The translations under genes and the position numbers were made by a program. Under the pieces are notes generated by a model, which made no database searches, was not told the DNA's origin, and was given only the letters and a program-made list of their open reading frames with translations. A stretch of DNA of 64,000 bases from contig CAZBKZ010000010.1 in NCBI GenBank assembly GCA_964492615.1, forward strand, positions 1 to 64,000, written 5' to 3'. This DNA comes from JAABTH01 sp964492615 (GTDB lineage: Bacteria; Bacillota; Dethiobacteria; DTU022). The first letter of the stretch is position 1. The number at the start of each line of letters is the position of its first letter. Positions 23,675-32,778 of the stretch are shown here, one piece after another.

Positions 23675-25663
23675 TTAATACCTGTAACCGTCATCCAGAT
23701 CTAACAGCCGGTAGCACTCCGGGGGGAGCTCGCGCAGAAAAATTGACGGCCCTTCCGAAGTCGCTCCGTAACTGCGGTAGTCTTCCAGGTATGTTGTCAT
23801 GCAGAGATAGCGCCGGGCTCTGGTTGCTGCAACATAAAAGAGGCGTCTTTCTTCGCCAAGCTCCCGGGCATCAGCCTGCACGGCAGGGAAATGTCCCTGG
23901 TTCATACCAATTATGAATACGGCATCCCACTCTTTCCCCTTGGCGCTATGAATAGTTGATAGAGTCAACTGTCCTTCATACTTTTGGTCTGCGGTAGCCG
24001 TGTCTGCAAATACGGATTCTTCCAGGGCCAGGGATTCAAGGAACAGATCCAGGCTTTCAAACCTTTCTGCATAAATAGCCAGCCTCTCAATACCCCGCAG
24101 CCTTTCTTCATACTGATCGGGATAATTCTGTTTTAAAATATAATCATAATTGTTATCCATCACGGATGTAATCAGGTCGGGCACAGCTTCACGACCCATT
24201 TTTACCACCGTGTCAAGAGTATTGACCAACGTATACCAGCCTTCTTTTCCACGGACCGGTGTTTCTTTTCCTTCCAGCGCCGCCGAAAGCGGATCACCAT
24301 GAAGCCTGAGCTTATCCCACAATTTGTCGAAGGTAGCCGGTCCCAGGCCCTGCTGCATAGTGGCTATCCTGCGCCATGAATGCTCATCGAGGGCATTATA
24401 AACGACCTTCAGGTAGGCCAGCAAATCTTTTACGTGAGCTTTTTGGAAAAATTTTACCCCGCCGTAGGTTCTGTAGTTGAGACCTTTTCGGGAAAGGGCA
24501 AATTCAACTTCCGGGGTTAAATAAGAACTGCGGTATAAAACTGCAATCTCATCCAGTGATACGCCCTTGTTCTGCAGCTCCCAGATGCTTTGCAGCACCA
24601 GTGAAGCTTCCTGGCGGGCATCATAGACTTTTGCAACCAGGGGTTTGTCACCGGAAGGGTTTTTGGAGAATAATTTTTTGGGCAGCTGCTCCCGGTTGTA
24701 ACTTATCGAGCTGTTGGCCAGTTCAACAATTTCCGGGGTGCTGCGGTAGTTCTGTTCCATGCGAACCAGTCTGCAATTGTTGTATTTCTCGGGAAAAGAA
24801 AGGATATTGCCTATATCGGCATAGCGGAAAGCATAAATTGACTGGGCATCATCTCCGACCACGCAGACACAGGATGCTCCAGAAAATAGATCTATGATCC
24901 GGGCCTGGATTACATTGGTATCCTGGAATTCATCAACCAGAACATGGCAAAAACGGGAACGGTATTGTTCCCTTACCTCCTCGTGCCTCTCAAACAGTTC
25001 CAACCAGTAAAGCAGGAGGTCATCGAAATCAAAAGCGTTGCTATCCTTTTTTTTCTGCTCATACTGCTCCGCGCAGCTGGTTACTGTATCCAAATACTCT
25101 AAGCGGTAGGGATAATCTTCCTCCATTACACTCTTGATCGATAGACCGGAATTACGGGCCTGGCTGATGATGCGACCCAATAGGCCCCGCTTCATGATAG
25201 TTTTTCGCTCTTCGTCGCCAAGGGAAAGCGTGGAAAGAATTTGCTTAAGCAACAACCGTCTGTCGTCTTCATCCATAATCGTAAAGTTCGGGGTCCTGCC
25301 GGTTAGGTGAGCATGGCTGCGCAAAATGCGGGCCCCGATACTGTGAAATGTCCCGGCCCAGAGATAATGTGGTAAAAACCCGATCAATCTTTCAAGCCGA
25401 TCTTTCATTTCACCCGCTGCTTTATTGGTAAAAGTAAGCAGCAACAGTTCTTCTGGCCTTGCACCGCATTTTATCAAGTGCGCTGCACGATAAACCAGGG
25501 CTCTTGTTTTCCCGGATCCCGGACCGGCCAGCCCCAGCAATGCCGGCTCTTCAGCTGTTGCGAACTGGTACTGTTCCTTGTTTAACTCCCTCTGAAGCTG
25601 TTCCAGCCAGCAGGGATCGGCATTACTGCTCACATCTTCAAAACTCTCCTGATCAAAGGTCAT
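23675..25663 (-). CDS. UvrD/PcrA-family superfamily 1 DNA helicase
   Basis: This is an ATP-dependent 3'-5' DNA helicase of the UvrD/Rep group, 662 residues. Motifs in order are AGPGSGKTRALVYRAA (motif I), LTFTNKAAGEMKDRL (Ia), VLVDEFQDTN (II), GDDAQSIYAFR (III), the arginine motif VRMEQNYRST (IV), TIHSAKGKEWDAVFI (V) and FYVAATRARR (VI). It is shorter than PcrA (about 730), mainly at the C-terminus, so it could be a second UvrD-like helicase rather than the main PcrA. It lies upstream of cimA on the same strand and is the last minus-strand gene before the DUF1538 operon. Confidence 0.9.
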   Translation of the reverse strand: MTFDQESFEDVSSNADPCWLEQLQRELNKEQYQFATAEEPALLGLAGPGSGKTRALVYRAAHLIKCGARPEELLLLTFTNKAAGEMKDRLERLIGFLPHYLWAGTFHSIGARILRSHAHLTGRTPNFTIMDEDDRRLLLKQILSTLSLGDEERKTIMKRGLLGRIISQARNSGLSIKSVMEEDYPYRLEYLDTVTSCAEQYEQKKKDSNAFDFDDLLLYWLELFERHEEVREQYRSRFCHVLVDEFQDTNVIQARIIDLFSGASCVCVVGDDAQSIYAFRYADIGNILSFPEKYNNCRLVRMEQNYRSTPEIVELANSSISYNREQLPKKLFSKNPSGDKPLVAKVYDARQEASLVLQSIWELQNKGVSLDEIAVLYRSSYLTPEVEFALSRKGLNYRTYGGVKFFQKAHVKDLLAYLKVVYNALDEHSWRRIATMQQGLGPATFDKLWDKLRLHGDPLSAALEGKETPVRGKEGWYTLVNTLDTVVKMGREAVPDLITSVMDNNYDYILKQNYPDQYEERLRGIERLAIYAERFESLDLFLESLALEESVFADTATADQKYEGQLTLSTIHSAKGKEWDAVFIIGMNQGHFPAVQADARELGEERRLFYVAATRARRYLCMTTYLEDYRSYGATSEGPSIFLRELPPECYRLLDLDDGYRY

Positions 25664-25828
25664 AAATACTCACTCCCGAAAAATTTAACTGGGCGAATCA
25701 TAACATAAATTTTATATCACTGCCAGATCGAAACTGCATATACTCTTCTCGATCACCTTCAATACTGGACAGTAAATAAAGGTTCGGCTATCATGTTAGT
25801 AAAGATAAATACGGTGGGAGCAACCATA

Positions 25829-26524
25829 ATGCCAGAAAATATTAAGGAAATAATCCAGGAAGTGCTGCAGGCTATCTGCCCGATAGTGGTTATTATTATC
25901 CTGCTGCAATTAATCGTCACTAAATCCCCGGCTTCGCTTTTCTGGCAGTTCATCGCCGGAGCTATTCTTGTTACAGCAGGCTTGTTTCTGTTTCTGACCG
26001 GGGTCAGGATCAGCCTCCTGCCTATTGGTGAAATGGTCGGTTCTGAAATGGTAGGAAAAGGGTCTCTCTACTTTTTACTAGTAGCCGCCTTTATTTTTGG
26101 ATTTGCCATTACCGTTGCCGAACCAGATGTTAGAGTCCTGGCCCATCAGGTAGATTTTGCATCGGGAGGAGCTATCGGGACCAATCTGCTGATTATTGCC
26201 GTCGCTATTGGGGTCGGTTTTTTTGTATCCTTGGCCATCCTGCGCATCTTAATGGGAATTCCCATTAAATATTTATTGGCAGGCGGTTATATCCTGGTGA
26301 TGCTGCTGTCATTTAAGACGCCGGATGCTTTTGTAGCCATATCATTTGATGCAGGCGGGGTAACAACCGGGCCAATGGCTGTTCCCTTTATTCTGGCCCT
26401 CGGGGTTGGTGCCACCTCAGTTCTCGGGGGTAAAAGCGAGGTTTCAGAAACCTTCGGTTTAATCGGACTTGCATCGATCGGACCGGTAATCGGGGTTATG
26501 CTGCTGGGGGTGTTCTACGGTTGA
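25829..26524 (+). CDS. DUF1538 membrane protein, first subunit
   Basis: This protein of about 231 residues has six or seven membrane helices. Two loops are strongly patterned: FAITVAEPDVRVLAHQV in the middle and AISFDAGGVTTGPMAVPFI in the C-terminal half. The same two loops recur in the next gene (ATLAEPAVRILCSQV and AIAFDSGGVATGPMTVTFI), so the two proteins are ancient duplicates. This is the DUF1538 family, a predicted transporter of unknown substrate. The start at 25829 follows GGTGGGAG; an ATG at 25793 is possible. The stop overlaps the start of the second subunit. No reaction is known to me. Confidence 0.8.
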   Translation: MPENIKEIIQEVLQAICPIVVIIILLQLIVTKSPASLFWQFIAGAILVTAGLFLFLTGVRISLLPIGEMVGSEMVGKGSLYFLLVAAFIFGFAITVAEPDVRVLAHQVDFASGGAIGTNLLIIAVAIGVGFFVSLAILRILMGIPIKYLLAGGYILVMLLSFKTPDAFVAISFDAGGVTTGPMAVPFILALGVGATSVLGGKSEVSETFGLIGLASIGPVIGVMLLGVFYG

Positions 26525-27408
26525 GCCTTAATTTTATTCTTGAAGGGTTTGCCCATATTCTTCTTGAAGTGCTGATGGCAGTACTGCCGATAATGTTTCT
26601 GTTTCTTTTTTTTATAATCTACTTTAAACTGCCGAAAGAAATGCTCCTCAACCTTTTTAAAGGAATAATACTGGCCTTTGCCGGGCTTGTTCTCTTCCTG
26701 CAGGGCGTTAATATCGGCTTCATACCGGTAGCCGGTGAGATGGGATCAGTCCTTGGTGCAATGCCAAACCGCTGGATTCTAATCCCAATCGGCTTTATTC
26801 TAGGATTTGTTGCCACTCTTGCTGAACCGGCCGTCAGGATTCTCTGCAGCCAGGTTGAGAAGAGCTCAAGCGGTTATATCAAGGGCTTTATTGTAATGTA
26901 TACATTATGCCTGGCTGTGGGTTTGTTTATCGCCCTGGGCATGACCAGGATAGTTTATGGCATTCCATTTTACTACCTGATTATTCCCGGGTATCTGTTG
27001 GCAATTATTCTTATGTTTCTTTCCAAACCTTCTTTTACGGCAATCGCCTTCGACTCGGGTGGCGTGGCAACCGGTCCGATGACCGTAACCTTTATTATGG
27101 CCATGGCCATAGGAGCGGCAGACGTCATTGAAGGGCGTGACTCGGTGGCAGATGGCTTTGGATTAATTGCCCTGGTTGCCCTGGCGCCAATCATTATGAT
27201 TATGCTGCTCGGTTTCTTTTATCCCGATGGAGATGAAGAACCGATTAAAGATAGTGTAAAAAGTGATACTGACTTGCAGGAGGATAACAATGAAGATGAA
27301 GAAGAGTTAGCCCCTGGTGCAATCCTGCAAGATAATAATTATATTGATGATGATATTTTGGAAAACCACAACGAAGGTGAGGTTGATAGTGATGAAAACC
27401 AATCTTAA
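26521..27408 (+). CDS. DUF1538 membrane protein, second subunit
   Basis: This is a second DUF1538 protein of 295 residues. It repeats the AEPxVR and FDxGGVxTGPM loops of the first subunit and adds an acidic cytoplasmic tail of about 65 residues, rich in Asp, Glu and Asn (after position 230). The TTG start overlaps the previous stop (TTGA) and has GGGGGTG upstream, so translation is coupled. The acidic tail directly precedes, and its gene overlaps by 17 bases, a P-II-like gene, suggesting the tail or nearby loops contact that regulator. The substrate is unknown; a charged small molecule or ion is a guess. Confidence 0.78.
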   Translation: MSLNFILEGFAHILLEVLMAVLPIMFLFLFFIIYFKLPKEMLLNLFKGIILAFAGLVLFLQGVNIGFIPVAGEMGSVLGAMPNRWILIPIGFILGFVATLAEPAVRILCSQVEKSSSGYIKGFIVMYTLCLAVGLFIALGMTRIVYGIPFYYLIIPGYLLAIILMFLSKPSFTAIAFDSGGVATGPMTVTFIMAMAIGAADVIEGRDSVADGFGLIALVALAPIIMIMLLGFFYPDGDEEPIKDSVKSDTDLQEDNNEDEEELAPGAILQDNNYIDDDILENHNEGEVDSDENQS

Positions 27409-27745
27409 ACACGATTTAATTGTAACCATAGTAAAAAAGGGTTACTGTGAAAGAATTGTTAAGGCAACCAGGGCGGCAGGCGCAGAAGGCGCTACAATAA
27501 TTCCTGCCCGAGGAACGGGTATCCACGAAACAAAAAAACTGCTCGGCATTCCCATTGAGCCGGAAAAAGAGGTAATTCTGACCATAGTTAAAGAAGAAAA
27601 AAGCGAAAGAGTGCTTGATGCAATCATTGAAGCAGGTAATCTGGAAAAACCGGCAACGGGCATAGCTTTTGTGATTGAACTTAAAAAGGTATGTGGGGTA
27701 GTACACCTGGTAAAAGCGCTTGAAGAAGCCCAAAAGAAAGAATAG
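27392..27745 (+). CDS. P-II-like signalling protein linked to the DUF1538 pair
   Basis: This 117-residue protein has the ferredoxin-like P-II fold with its double beta-alpha-beta pattern (LIVTIVKKGYCERIVKATRAAG and VILTIVKEEKSERVLDAIIEAG). It is not a canonical GlnB/GlnK. The T-loop segment (GIHETKKLLGIPIEPEK) is shorter and has no Tyr, and the B-loop reads EKPATGIAFV in place of TGxxGDGKIFV. P-II proteins bind nucleotides and usually gate a membrane partner; by context the partner is the DUF1538 pair. It begins 17 bases inside the preceding gene, with GGTGAGG upstream. It might sense ATP/ADP, cAMP, c-di-AMP or another ligand; sequence alone cannot decide. Confidence 0.82.
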   Translation: MKTNLKHDLIVTIVKKGYCERIVKATRAAGAEGATIIPARGTGIHETKKLLGIPIEPEKEVILTIVKEEKSERVLDAIIEAGNLEKPATGIAFVIELKKVCGVVHLVKALEEAQKKE

Positions 27746-27772
27746 GAGGCCTTAGCCCCCTATATCTTTTTA
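27742..27772 (+). terminator. Terminator of the DUF1538 / P-II operon
   Basis: ATAGGAGGC and GCCCCCTAT pair with one mismatch around CTTA, followed by ATCTTTTTAT. It begins at the P-II stop codon and separates the operon from the convergent rubredoxin gene. Confidence 0.6.
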
Positions 27773-27804
27773 TATCCATTAAGTATGAAACCTCTTTTTA
27801 AGCT

Positions 27805-27963
27805 TTAGAGCTTGGAAAATTCATCTTTTCCGACTCCACATACTGGGCAAACCCAGTCATCGGGTAGATCTTCAAAAGAAGTTCCCGGTTCAATTCCGCC
27901 ATCCTTATCTCCTTCTGCCGGATCATAGACATATCCGCAAACCTGACATTCCCATTTGTCCAC
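27805..27963 (-). CDS. rub: Rubredoxin
   Basis: This is a 52-residue iron protein that carries single electrons, in anaerobes often to oxygen or superoxide reductases. The two iron-binding knuckles are plain: WECQVCGYVYDP at the N-terminus and DDWVCPVCGVGKDEF at the C-terminus (four Cys). The acidic middle with PAEGD and PGTSFEDLP is standard. The start is a GTG with GGGGAGG eight bases upstream. It has its own promoter; no partner oxidoreductase is adjacent. Confidence 0.95.
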   Translation of the reverse strand: MDKWECQVCGYVYDPAEGDKDGGIEPGTSFEDLPDDWVCPVCGVGKDEFSKL

Positions 27964-28032
27964 TGATCATTCCTCCCCTGACTGTTATTTTAATCCCGGA
28001 AGTAAACCTTCCGATATTAAGAAACACTATGA

Positions 28033-28062
28033 ATTATAACACAGATTAATTAATCTTTGAAA
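28033..28062 (-). promoter_or_regulatory. Rubredoxin promoter
   Basis: TTTCAA (28057-28062), an 18-base spacer and TATAAT (28033-28038) with an extended TG element lie about 70 bases before the GTG start. A small leader hairpin CGGAAG/CTTCCG lies near 27995-28016. Nothing else is seen in 28063-28205. Confidence 0.5.
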
Positions 28063-28205
28063 TAACTGTTTCAGAAATCATGTTCTTCCTGACGGCAGGA
28101 TTCATACCTTTCTGCGGAGAATAGCATTAAACAGCTAAAGGCCATCAAAGTAATGTTAAAGTAAATCTTCCAGCCCAGATGCAGCAACGAAAGGGGAAAT
28201 GAGTA

Positions 28206-29741
28206 ATGCTGGCCAAAGTCAATTCCTGTGCAATTTTAGGGATTAACGGAATACCACTTGAAATCGAGGTTTACATATCAGACGGTCTGCCTTCTTTTGA
28301 TATTATCGGCCTGCCTGATGCTTCAGTCCGTGAAGCGAGAGAACGGGTGAGATCAGCAGTCCGCAACAGTGGTTATGATTTCCCCTACTCCCGAATTACT
28401 GTTAACATGGCCCCGGCAGATATAAAAAAAGAAGGTTCAGCTTTTGATCTGGCCATTGCCATCGGCCTGCTTACCGCTACTGGAGAGCTGAACGAAAAAG
28501 ATATACCCTCCAATGCTGTTTTTATAGGAGAACTTTCCCTGGATGGCAAATTGCGGCCCATAAACGGATCACTGGCTATGGCGCTCTCCCTGAGCGAAAT
28601 GAAACAATATAGCGATTGTCTTTTATACCTGCCCCGCGATAACAGCCCGGAAGCCTCCCTTGTTAAAAATATCCAGGCAAGAGGAGCCTTTTCCCTTAAA
28701 GAGCTGGTTAACCATCTTAAGGGATCTGCCGATCTACCGGCACCACAGCCGACCCCTGAAGAAGACCATGAGCAACTGGAATACGAACACAATTTCAGCG
28801 AAGTAAGGGGACAGGAGACAGCCAAACGTGCCCTGGAAATTGCTGCTGCCGGCGCACACAATGTTTTACTCTACGGCCCACCGGGCAGTGGCAAGACGAT
28901 GCTGGCCAGAAGAATTCCTTCAATTCTCCCCAAACCATCTTTGGATGAAATCCTGGAGATCACCCGCATCCACAGTGTTGCCGGAAGACTAAAACCCGGC
29001 AAACCGCTGATTAGGAATCGTCCTTTTTGCAGCCCTCACCACAGTGCTTCAACAGCAGGGATAATCGGCGGCGGTAAAACACCTGCGCCGGGAGAAGTAA
29101 GCCTGGCCCACAGGGGAGTTCTCTTCTTCGATGAACTGCCCGAGTATAACCGTGAAGTTCTCGAAGCGCTGCGCCAGCCGCTTGAAGACAGAACTGTAAC
29201 CGTTACCAGAGTGGCAGCGACAGTTACCTATCCCGCCGATTTCATGTTTATTGGATCGATGAACCCTTGTCCCTGTGGCAATTATGGCGATCCAAAACGC
29301 GAATGCCGCTGCAGCCCCACTCAAATATTTCGATATCGCTCAAAGCTCTCCGGTCCGCTATTAGACCGAATTGATATCCAGGTTGAAGTTCCTTCTATCA
29401 ATTATGAACAGCTGCAGGATAAACGGGAAAGTGAAAGTTCAGAAGTAATACGCCGCAGGGTTGAAGAAACACGGCACCTCCAGCAGGAAAGGTTTCGCAG
29501 GTTAAAAATAACCGCAAATTCGCAGCTTCGTTCGCGGCACTTCGAAAAATATTGCCCTCTTGAACGTGAGGCGCGCCATCTTCTTCACCAATCGTTCCAG
29601 CGGCTTAATCTTTCGATGCGGGCACATGATCGAATAATCAAAGTAGCCAGAACCATTGCCGATCTTGATCAAACTGAAATGATAAAGGCCAATCATATTG
29701 CCGAAGCAGTACAGTACAGGCAGCTGGACCGTCAGCTATAA
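28206..29741 (+). CDS. comM: ComM/YifB-family AAA ATPase (magnesium-chelatase-like)
   Basis: This 511-residue protein has an N-terminal Lon-like S5 domain, a central AAA+ module and a C-terminal helical domain. ComM in Haemophilus and Vibrio is a hexameric helicase that drives branch migration during transformation. Motifs seen are YGPPGSGKTMLARR (Walker A), GVLFFDELPEYNREVLEALRQPLED (Walker B), FIGSMNPCPCGNYGD and SGPLLDRIDIQVEVP. A Cys cluster near residue 360-375 (CPCG, CRC) is usual for the family. With dprA in the same window it suggests at least part of a DNA-uptake toolkit. The start has GGGGAAATGA upstream. Confidence 0.92.
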   Translation: MLAKVNSCAILGINGIPLEIEVYISDGLPSFDIIGLPDASVREARERVRSAVRNSGYDFPYSRITVNMAPADIKKEGSAFDLAIAIGLLTATGELNEKDIPSNAVFIGELSLDGKLRPINGSLAMALSLSEMKQYSDCLLYLPRDNSPEASLVKNIQARGAFSLKELVNHLKGSADLPAPQPTPEEDHEQLEYEHNFSEVRGQETAKRALEIAAAGAHNVLLYGPPGSGKTMLARRIPSILPKPSLDEILEITRIHSVAGRLKPGKPLIRNRPFCSPHHSASTAGIIGGGKTPAPGEVSLAHRGVLFFDELPEYNREVLEALRQPLEDRTVTVTRVAATVTYPADFMFIGSMNPCPCGNYGDPKRECRCSPTQIFRYRSKLSGPLLDRIDIQVEVPSINYEQLQDKRESESSEVIRRRVEETRHLQQERFRRLKITANSQLRSRHFEKYCPLEREARHLLHQSFQRLNLSMRAHDRIIKVARTIADLDQTEMIKANHIAEAVQYRQLDRQL

Positions 29742-29786
29742 AATATTATAAACAAGATATTACCTGTAAAATTAGTTGTATATCTT

Positions 29787-30383
29787 TTATTCATTTTTAG
29801 CCTGTAAACCATTAAAGAACAGGTAATATATCTCTTTTAACAAATCGGCATTAGCGCTTATTTGCAGTGCTGAAGAAAAATTATGAGTTATGTAGTACTG
29901 AAAGATTTCAATATAACTAGTCAATGCTTCGGAAGATACATCAACAGTTATTACATTACCTTTTCTCCCCTGCTCTATAATCTGATCCACTATATTATGA
30001 AGAATATGTTTTTTTTCTATTCCACCCAATAGACTTAAATCATTTAATTGATGAAACTCTTCTGTTAAGAAATTTGAAGAAAACTGCTGCGCAAAGTCTA
30101 CCTTTGAAATTAGCAACTTTTCAAATTTAGTTTTAACTGGCAGATCACTTTTCAATATATTTTCTGTTAAGATACAAAAGTCATCAATGATCTTATTAAG
30201 AAAATCTTTCTTTATATTCTCCTTACTTTCAAAATAACTGTAAATAGCTCCCAGCGATACATTAGCTTCTTTTGATATTTTAGCCATTGTTACATTTTTA
30301 TAACCGTATTGATTAAAAAGTTCAAAAGCCTTCTCAAGTATAGCTTTTTTCTTCATTTGTGATCTCTTTTCAAAACCGTTCAT
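29787..30383 (-). CDS. TetR/AcrR-family transcriptional repressor
   Basis: This 198-residue regulator has the TetR helix-turn-helix at its N-terminus: AFELFNQYGYKNVTMAKISKEANVSLGAIYSYFESKENI (quoted as pattern: ISKEANVSLGAIYSYF is the recognition part). The ligand domain is divergent and gives no clue to the inducer. It is transcribed divergently from the mmpL-type pump, the usual arrangement for a local repressor. AT content is higher than in the neighbouring housekeeping genes, hinting at a different origin. It converges on comM with a 45-base gap that shows no terminator. Confidence 0.9.
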   Translation of the reverse strand: MNGFEKRSQMKKKAILEKAFELFNQYGYKNVTMAKISKEANVSLGAIYSYFESKENIKKDFLNKIIDDFCILTENILKSDLPVKTKFEKLLISKVDFAQQFSSNFLTEEFHQLNDLSLLGGIEKKHILHNIVDQIIEQGRKGNVITVDVSSEALTSYIEIFQYYITHNFSSALQISANADLLKEIYYLFFNGLQAKNE

Positions 30384-30395
30384 ATTCGAAATCCC

Positions 30396-30487
30396 ACCAT
30401 AGTTATAGAATATATTTATACTATATTACAATACTATTGACAATTCAAGTCAGGAGAGTTACAATCCAACCATAGTTTTATAATATA
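30396..30487. repeat. Pair of direct repeats in the tetR-mmpL intergenic region
   Basis: ACCATAGTTATAGAATATA (30396-30414) and ACCATAGTTTTATAATATA (30469-30487) match at 17 of 19 bases and lie 73 bases apart, about seven helical turns. The first covers the tetR transcription start and the second lies upstream of mmpL. They are candidate binding sites for the adjacent TetR protein. The rest of 30444-30612 shows a TATAAT near 30502 but no clear -35 box. Confidence 0.5.
30415..30443 (-). promoter_or_regulatory. tetR promoter
   Basis: TTGTCA (30438-30443), a 17-base spacer and TATAAA (30415-30420) on the minus strand place the start inside the first direct repeat, which would allow autorepression. 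Confidence 0.5.
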
Positions 30488-30612
30488 CCACTTAAATATT
30501 CTATAATTTTTTTATGCATGATTATCGGCCTTTGGCAGGAGAGAACCGCTCAGAATGAAATGATAGTTGCACTTAAATACGTTAAAGGATCTTTCTAATT
30601 AAGGAGCAGTTA

Positions 30613-32778
30613 ATGATCATGAAATCATTTTTCAAAGCCGTAGTTGACCGACCTAAAGTGTTCATAGCGGCTTTCCTTGCTTTGTTCCTGGTTTGTCTGG
30701 TGTGCCGACAGTTTGTTTTGGTAAATTACGACATAATTAAGTACTTGCCTCATAATAGCGCTTCAACATTGGCACTTGAGATCATGGATGAAGAATTTGG
30801 AAGTGGAATACCCAACACACGGGTTATGGTCCAAGATGTCACTATCCCCCAGGCCTTGGAATACAAAGAGGAGCTGCTTCAAGTTGACGGTGTAATTGAT
30901 GTCATATGGCTTGACAATCACGAAGATATAACTAAACCTTTTGAGATTATTGACCCTGAGTTAGCAGACAGCTACTATAAAAACAATATGGCCTTGTTCT
31001 TTATCACTATAGAGAATGAGAACATCACCGGTACAGTATCAGCTATTCGTGAAGTAATCGGCGACAGTAACTACATGACCGGCTCGGACGTATCGCTGGC
31101 ACAAGCAATGAGTAGTGGTAAGAAAGAAATTGGACAGATCACCTTATTAGCGGTAATTTTTGTTCTTTTAGCTTTAATCATTACAACACGGGCATGGGTT
31201 GAACCGCTTATTGTTTTAGCAGGTCTTGGAATCGCTATTGTTATCAACGCAGGCAGCAATATCATCTTCGGAGAAATCTCTTTTATAACCAATGCTGCCG
31301 GTAATGTTCTCCAGTTGGCAATATCGCTTGACTATTCCGTATTCCTGCTGCACCGTTTCGAAGAGTGTCGAATGTTAAATACAGATGTAAAAAAAGCAAT
31401 GATCCAGGCCCTGCACAAATCATCACGCTCGATACTTTCGAGCGGAGTAACCACTGTAGTCGGATTTCTCGCCCTGGTACTGATGCAATTCCGCATCGGA
31501 CCAGACCTTGGTTTGGCACTTGCCAAAGGAATTGGCATCAGCCTGTTATCAGTATTTTTCCTCCTTCCTTCCTTAATTCTTGTCAGCCACAAATTAATTG
31601 ACAAAACTCATCACCGACCATTTGTTCCAAACTTCAGATCTCTGGGTAATTTCGTCAGAAAAGCCATGATTCCACTTGTTTGCCTGTTCATCCTTATAAT
31701 AGTTCCCGCCTATTTTGCCTCAAACTCGAACGATTTTTATTATGGCGCCTCTTACATTTTTGATGAACAGACAAAAGTTGGTGCGGATAACATTGAAATT
31801 GAAAACGTGTTTGGAAAAAATGACACATATGCTTTATTGGTGCCCAAAGGTCACACTGCAACAGAGAAACAGCTCTCAGGTGACCTTAAATCACTCTCTG
31901 AAACAACTGGCATCATATCGTTTGTGGATTCTGTTGGAATAGAGATCCCTGAGGAATACCTTGATGATGAAGTGTTAACAAAACTTGTCTCTGATCAACA
32001 CACACGTATGCTAATTTCTTTGGATACTGATTATGAAGGCGATAGAACGTTTGCATTAGTAGAGAACATTCGCGAAATTGCAGAAATGCATTACTCGTCT
32101 AATTATCATCTGGCCGGACAGGGAGTTAGCGCGTATGATCTCATGAATTCTATTACCAGTGACATGATTACAGTAAATTTGATTGCTATTGGCGCGGTAT
32201 TCTTAGTATTGCTGTTGACGATGCGCTCTTTTTCTCTGCCGTTTATTTTGACAATGAGTATAGAAGTGGCTATTTTAATTAACCTGGCCATACCTTATTT
32301 TTCGGGTTCAAGGATATTTTACACCGCATATTTGATTATCAGTTCCGTCCAGCTCGGTGCCACTGTAGATTATGCAATTCTATTCACAGAGAGATATAAG
32401 GAGTTTCGTCAAGCAGTAAATAAAAAACAATCTGTTGTTAACACAGTATCTGCTGTAACAATATCAATATTAACATCTGCAACTGTTTTAACCATCGTTG
32501 GTTTTTTGCTCGGTTATATTTCAAGCCATGGAGTGCTCTCCCAGCTTGGTTATTTCCTTGGCAGAGGAACGCTCTACTCGCTTGCCGTTGTCTTGTTTGT
32601 TTTACCGGGACTGCTTTATGTTTTCGACGGCTGGATCTCGCGAACCACAAGAAAAACAAATCTTAAAGCGGAAGAAAAAGGGGGCTATCATTATGAAAAT
32701 TTTGAAGATAATCCTGATACTAGCATTGTCACCGATCCTGATAATAACTTTGGCAACGATTACATTCGCAGCCGATAA
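30613..32778 (+). CDS. MMPL/RND-family transporter
   Basis: This 721-residue polytopic protein belongs to the MMPL branch of the RND superfamily, which exports lipids, glycopeptides or drugs using proton motive force. It has the twofold RND plan: one helix, an extracellular domain, then a six-helix block, repeated once. The membrane blocks hold the family motifs LQLAISLDYSVFLLHRFEE and SVQLGATVDYAILFTERYKE; the Asp-Tyr of LDYS and VDYA are the proton-relay positions. AAGGAG lies six bases before the ATG. The 3' end overlaps the next gene by 86 bases. Control by the divergent TetR protein is likely. Confidence 0.88.
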   Translation: MIMKSFFKAVVDRPKVFIAAFLALFLVCLVCRQFVLVNYDIIKYLPHNSASTLALEIMDEEFGSGIPNTRVMVQDVTIPQALEYKEELLQVDGVIDVIWLDNHEDITKPFEIIDPELADSYYKNNMALFFITIENENITGTVSAIREVIGDSNYMTGSDVSLAQAMSSGKKEIGQITLLAVIFVLLALIITTRAWVEPLIVLAGLGIAIVINAGSNIIFGEISFITNAAGNVLQLAISLDYSVFLLHRFEECRMLNTDVKKAMIQALHKSSRSILSSGVTTVVGFLALVLMQFRIGPDLGLALAKGIGISLLSVFFLLPSLILVSHKLIDKTHHRPFVPNFRSLGNFVRKAMIPLVCLFILIIVPAYFASNSNDFYYGASYIFDEQTKVGADNIEIENVFGKNDTYALLVPKGHTATEKQLSGDLKSLSETTGIISFVDSVGIEIPEEYLDDEVLTKLVSDQHTRMLISLDTDYEGDRTFALVENIREIAEMHYSSNYHLAGQGVSAYDLMNSITSDMITVNLIAIGAVFLVLLLTMRSFSLPFILTMSIEVAILINLAIPYFSGSRIFYTAYLIISSVQLGATVDYAILFTERYKEFRQAVNKKQSVVNTVSAVTISILTSATVLTIVGFLLGYISSHGVLSQLGYFLGRGTLYSLAVVLFVLPGLLYVFDGWISRTTRKTNLKAEEKGGYHYENFEDNPDTSIVTDPDNNFGNDYIRSR

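Noticed and set aside
30396..30487. Repeats as a CRISPR array
   Set aside because: There are only two direct repeats 73 bases apart, in a divergent promoter region next to a TetR gene; no cas genes and no further copies.
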